NCBI GenBank assembly: GCA_902492185.1
Contig: CABUKY010000028.1
Span: 1 to 14,908, forward strand
Length of the DNA stretch: 14,908 nt
Direction: 5' to 3'
From: an uncultured Collinsella sp.
Lineage (GTDB): Bacteria > Actinomycetota > Coriobacteriia > Coriobacteriales > Coriobacteriaceae
Shown here: positions 12,573-14,908 of the stretch, piece after piece
Numbering within the stretch: position 1 is the stretch's first letter
Layout: each line of letters opens with the position of its first letter
Made by a program: the position numbers and the translations under genes
The notes under the pieces: generated by a model
Told to the model about the DNA's origin: nothing
The model's database searches: none
Seen by the model: only the letters and a program-made list of their open reading frames with translations

Positions 12573-12644
12573 GGCAATTGACGCATTGGAGCGCTCGGAC
12601 ATACAGTTTTTCGATTCCGTATGTATATATGCGCGCTATTGGGT

Positions 12645-12650
12645 TATAAA
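12645..12650 (+). promoter_or_regulatory. Candidate -10 element of htpG
   Basis: TATAAA in an AT-rich run is the best -10 candidate. No good -35 lies 17 bases upstream. A start near 12657 gives an 80-base leader that includes the hairpin at 12682-12706. Confidence 0.4.
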
Positions 12651-12681
12651 ATCTAAGTCTGAACATAGCAGGTCTGCGATG

Positions 12682-12706
12682 CGGCTCGGGCAACCGGGCC
12701 GTTTTT
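12682..12706 (+). terminator. Terminator-like hairpin in the htpG leader (possible attenuator)
   Basis: CGGCTCGG (12682-12689) pairs with CCGGGCCG (12694-12701), including one G-U pair, across a GCAA tetraloop, and five Ts follow. It has all the parts of an intrinsic terminator yet sits 30 bases before the htpG start. An outer stem GTCTGCG (12672-12678) / TGCGGAC (12706-12712) would take up part of the T-run and could compete with termination. Confidence 0.6.
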
Positions 12707-12736
12707 GCGGACGGGGGTAGCGCGAAAGGACTGCAC

Positions 12737-14761
12737 ATGCGTCAATTTAAGACCGAGAGCAAAAAACTGCTCGACCTCATGATCAACTCCATCTACACCA
12801 ATAAGGAAATCTTCCTGCGCGAGCTTATCTCTAACGCGAGCGACGCCGTCGACAAGCTCAACTTTAAGAGCCTGCAGGATCCGAGCGTCAAGATCAACCA
12901 GGGCGACCTGGCCATTCGCGTCTCCTTTGATAAAGACGCCCGCACCATTACCATCTCGGATAACGGCATTGGCATGACCGCCGAGGAGCTCGAGCGCAAT
13001 CTGGGCACCATCGCCCATTCCGGCTCCGAGGAGTTTAAGACCGAGAACGCCGAGCAGCAGGGCTCCGATGTCGACATCATCGGCCAGTTTGGCGTGGGCT
13101 TCTACTCTGCCTTTATGGTTGCCAGCCATGTGAAGGTCGTCAGCCGCGCCTATGGCGAGGATGTCGCCCATGTGTGGGAATCCGACGGTCTTGAGGGCTA
13201 CACCATCGAGGACGGTGAGCGCGCCGAGCACGGTACCGATGTCATCCTGACGCTGCGCGAGAACGAGAAGCTCGATGCCGACGGCGAGGCCGAGACCTAC
13301 GATCGCTTCCTGACCGAGTGGGGTCTCAAGAGCCTGATTCAGCAGTACAGCAACTATGTGCGCTACCCGATTCAGATGATGGTGTCCAAGAGCCGCCAGA
13401 AACCCAAGCCCGAGGACGCCGGCGACGATTACAAGCCCGAGTACGAGGACTATCAGGAGCTCGAAACCGTCAATTCCATGACACCGATCTGGAAGAAGCG
13501 CAGCTCCGATGTCGAGCAGAAGGACTACGACGAGTTCTACAAGTCCACGTTCCACGACTTTGACGATCCTGCGCGCACCATCAGCTTCCACGCCGAGGGC
13601 ACGCTCGAGTATGACGCCCTGCTGTTTGTGCCGGGACGCGCGCCGTTCGATCTGTACAGCAAGGACTACGAGAAGGGTCTGGCGCTCTACAGCTCCAACG
13701 TCCTGATCATGGAGAAGTGCGACGACCTGCTGCCCGACTACTACAACTTTGTCCGCGGCGTCGTGGATTCCGCCGACGTGTCGCTCAACATCTCGCGCGA
13801 GACGCTGCAGCAGAACCGTCAGCTCAAGGCCATCGCCAAGCGTGTGGAAAAGAAGATTACCGCCGACCTTGAGGATATGCGTGACAACGACCGCGAGGCC
13901 TACGAGAAGTTCTTTGAGAACTTTGGCCGCGGTCTTAAGTACGGCATCTACTCGAGCTATGGCATGAAGGCCGATGAGCTCGCCGACCTGTTGCTGTTCT
14001 GGTCTGCCAAGGAACAGAAGATGATTACCCTGGCCGAGTATGCCAAGGGCATGCCCGAGGATCAGAAGGCCATCTACTACGCCGCCGGCGACTCGCGTGA
14101 GCGCTTGGCCAAGATGCCCGTGGTAAAGGGCGTGCTCGACCGCGGCTATGACGTGCTGCTGCTGACGCAGGATGTGGATGAGTTCACGTTCCAGGCTATG
14201 CGTGAGTACGTTGCCGCCGATATGCCCAAGATCTACGAGGACGATGCCGCCCGCGAGGCTGCCGAGAAGGCCGTGGCCGATGGTGCCGAGCCCGAGGTTG
14301 AGGATCGTCACCTGGAGCTCAAGAACGTCGCAACCGGTGATCTTGACCTGGCGACCGAGGACGAGAAAAAGGAGGCCGAGGACGCCACCAAGGAGAACGA
14401 GGACCTCTTTAACGCCATGAAGGAGGCACTCGGCGACAAGGTCGAGAAGGTTGCCGTCTCTGCGCGCCTGACCGATGCTCCCGCGTGCATCACCACCGAG
14501 GGCCCGCTTTCGCTCGAGATGGAGAAGGTGCTCCAGAAGGGTCCCGAGGGCGCGCCCGACGGTATGCCCAAGAGCCAGCGCGTGCTCGAGCTCAACGCCA
14601 AGCACCCGGTCTTTTCCAAGCTCGTCGCCGCTCAGAAGGCGGGCGACGCCGACAAGATCAAGCAGTACTCCGGTTTGCTCTATGACCAGGCCCTGCTGGT
14701 CGAGGGCATTCTGCCCGAGGACCCCGTTGCCTTCGCAGCAGCTGTTTGCAACTTGATGTAG
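12737..14761 (+). CDS. htpG: Hsp90-family molecular chaperone HtpG
   Basis: A cytoplasmic ATP-dependent chaperone dimer that helps late folding and stress protection of client proteins. The protein has 674 residues, somewhat longer than the usual bacterial 600-650. GHKL ATPase motifs are clear: NKEIFLRELISNASDA with catalytic E29 and N33 (about 22-37), DNGIGMT (about 75-81), LGTIAHSG (about 89-96) and the lid GQFGVGFYSAFMV (about 116-128). The middle domain contains SMTPIWKK and LNISRETLQQNRQLK, which carries the conserved ATP-contacting arginine. The C-terminal dimerisation region is charged, with a lysine/glutamate-rich stretch around 535-560 that may account for the extra length. AAAGGA (12725-12730) supports the ATG. 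Its leader holds a terminator-like hairpin, so regulation by attenuation is possible. Confidence 0.97.
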   Translation: MRQFKTESKKLLDLMINSIYTNKEIFLRELISNASDAVDKLNFKSLQDPSVKINQGDLAIRVSFDKDARTITISDNGIGMTAEELERNLGTIAHSGSEEFKTENAEQQGSDVDIIGQFGVGFYSAFMVASHVKVVSRAYGEDVAHVWESDGLEGYTIEDGERAEHGTDVILTLRENEKLDADGEAETYDRFLTEWGLKSLIQQYSNYVRYPIQMMVSKSRQKPKPEDAGDDYKPEYEDYQELETVNSMTPIWKKRSSDVEQKDYDEFYKSTFHDFDDPARTISFHAEGTLEYDALLFVPGRAPFDLYSKDYEKGLALYSSNVLIMEKCDDLLPDYYNFVRGVVDSADVSLNISRETLQQNRQLKAIAKRVEKKITADLEDMRDNDREAYEKFFENFGRGLKYGIYSSYGMKADELADLLLFWSAKEQKMITLAEYAKGMPEDQKAIYYAAGDSRERLAKMPVVKGVLDRGYDVLLLTQDVDEFTFQAMREYVAADMPKIYEDDAAREAAEKAVADGAEPEVEDRHLELKNVATGDLDLATEDEKKEAEDATKENEDLFNAMKEALGDKVEKVAVSARLTDAPACITTEGPLSLEMEKVLQKGPEGAPDGMPKSQRVLELNAKHPVFSKLVAAQKAGDADKIKQYSGLLYDQALLVEGILPEDPVAFAAAVCNLM

Positions 14762-14770
14762 TTAGGTATT

Positions 14771-14794
14771 TACGCGGTTTTACCAAACCGCGTA
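14771..14794 (+). terminator. 10-bp perfect hairpin after htpG (TACC loop)
   Basis: TACGCGGTTT (14771-14780) pairs with AAACCGCGTA (14785-14794) around a four-base loop, starting ten bases after the htpG stop. There is no T-run, so it is an RNA 3' end stabiliser or a weak terminator rather than a classic intrinsic one. Confidence 0.5.
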
Positions 14795-14799
14795 GCGGC

Positions 14800-14854
14800 T
14801 CGACGCTGCCCTCAGTTCCGCCGTTCTAACGAACGGCGGACCAGTCGACGCTGC
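14800..14854 (+). repeat. Direct repeat TCGACGCTGC, two copies around a hairpin
   Basis: TCGACGCTGC is at 14800-14809 and 14845-14854, a 45-base period. Each copy follows a 10-bp hairpin (14771-14794 and 14817-14840), so hairpin plus repeat occurs twice in tandem. Confidence 0.6.
14817..14840 (+). terminator. Second 10-bp perfect hairpin after htpG (TAAC loop)
   Basis: TCCGCCGTTC (14817-14826) pairs with GAACGGCGGA (14831-14840) around the loop TAAC. No T-run follows. Geometry is the same as the hairpin at 14771-14794, though the stem sequence differs. Termination function is uncertain. Confidence 0.4.
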
Positions 14855-14895
14855 GCGGGCGCCAGAGCGACAACTTGTCATTCAAAGAGGACGGC

Positions 14896-14908
14896 ATGAC
14901 CAGAAGGT
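14896..14908 (+). CDS. Start of a further gene, cut by window end
   Basis: ATG at 14896 is preceded by AAAGAGG (14884-14890) at a five-base spacing, and four codons (M-T-R-R) are visible. The product cannot be judged. Confidence 0.4.

Noticed and set aside
12653..14605. 650-codon open frame on the minus strand
   Set aside because: It lies wholly opposite htpG, whose Hsp90 motifs are unmistakable. Long antisense frames are expected in GC-rich codon-biased genes, and the translation is low-complexity with no motif.

Overview
The window looks like chromosome of a high-GC actinobacterium of the Coriobacteriia type, most likely Collinsella or a close relative. That placement is inferred from the GC-rich codon use, GTG/TTG start candidates, compact operons and the mix of genes; no sequence search was run. 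There are eleven complete protein genes, two cut by the window edges and one tRNA. All lie on the + strand except the D,D-carboxypeptidase.

Left part (1-3010): the 3' end of a TPR-type protein is followed by a 320-base AT-rich gap. The gap ends in three tandem 19-bp repeats, each built from two TG(C/T)TAAA boxes, placed directly before a lone AAA+ ATPase with a C-terminal winged helix. A tRNA-Ser(GCT) gene follows. Downstream of it is the oddest stretch of the window: a 91-nt unit (tRNA 3' tail, intrinsic terminator, inverted copy of the tRNA T-arm) occurs twice without gaps. The two copies flank a core of nested perfect hairpins (about 2770-2895) that looks like a structured RNA or a small mobile element.

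Middle part (3037-9734): a PBP5-type D-Ala-D-Ala carboxypeptidase (minus strand) is divergent from a VanR/VanS-like two-component pair. Then come PstB, the ATPase of the phosphate ABC transporter, and a PhoB/PhoR-like pair. PstB is preceded by a possible pair of PhoP-type boxes, and a 14-bp perfect palindrome lies between pstB and the second regulator. No pstS, pstC, pstA, phoU or vanHAX gene is visible here.

Right part (9930-14908): a three-gene phosphotyrosine module (Wzz-like chain-length protein, BY-kinase, PHP-type tyrosine phosphatase) stands without glycosyltransferases in the window. It is followed by an ElaA-like GNAT acetyltransferase, a short repeat that resembles a dispersed element, and htpG (Hsp90) with a terminator-like hairpin in its leader. 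After htpG, two 10-bp perfect hairpins alternate with a 10-bp direct repeat before the first codons of another gene.

The common theme of the middle and right parts is sensing and remodelling of the cell envelope: peptidoglycan trimming, phosphate supply and surface-polymer control. The best candidates for something undescribed are the duplicated tRNA-tail array at 2688-2977 and the repeat-controlled ATPase at 1399-2554.
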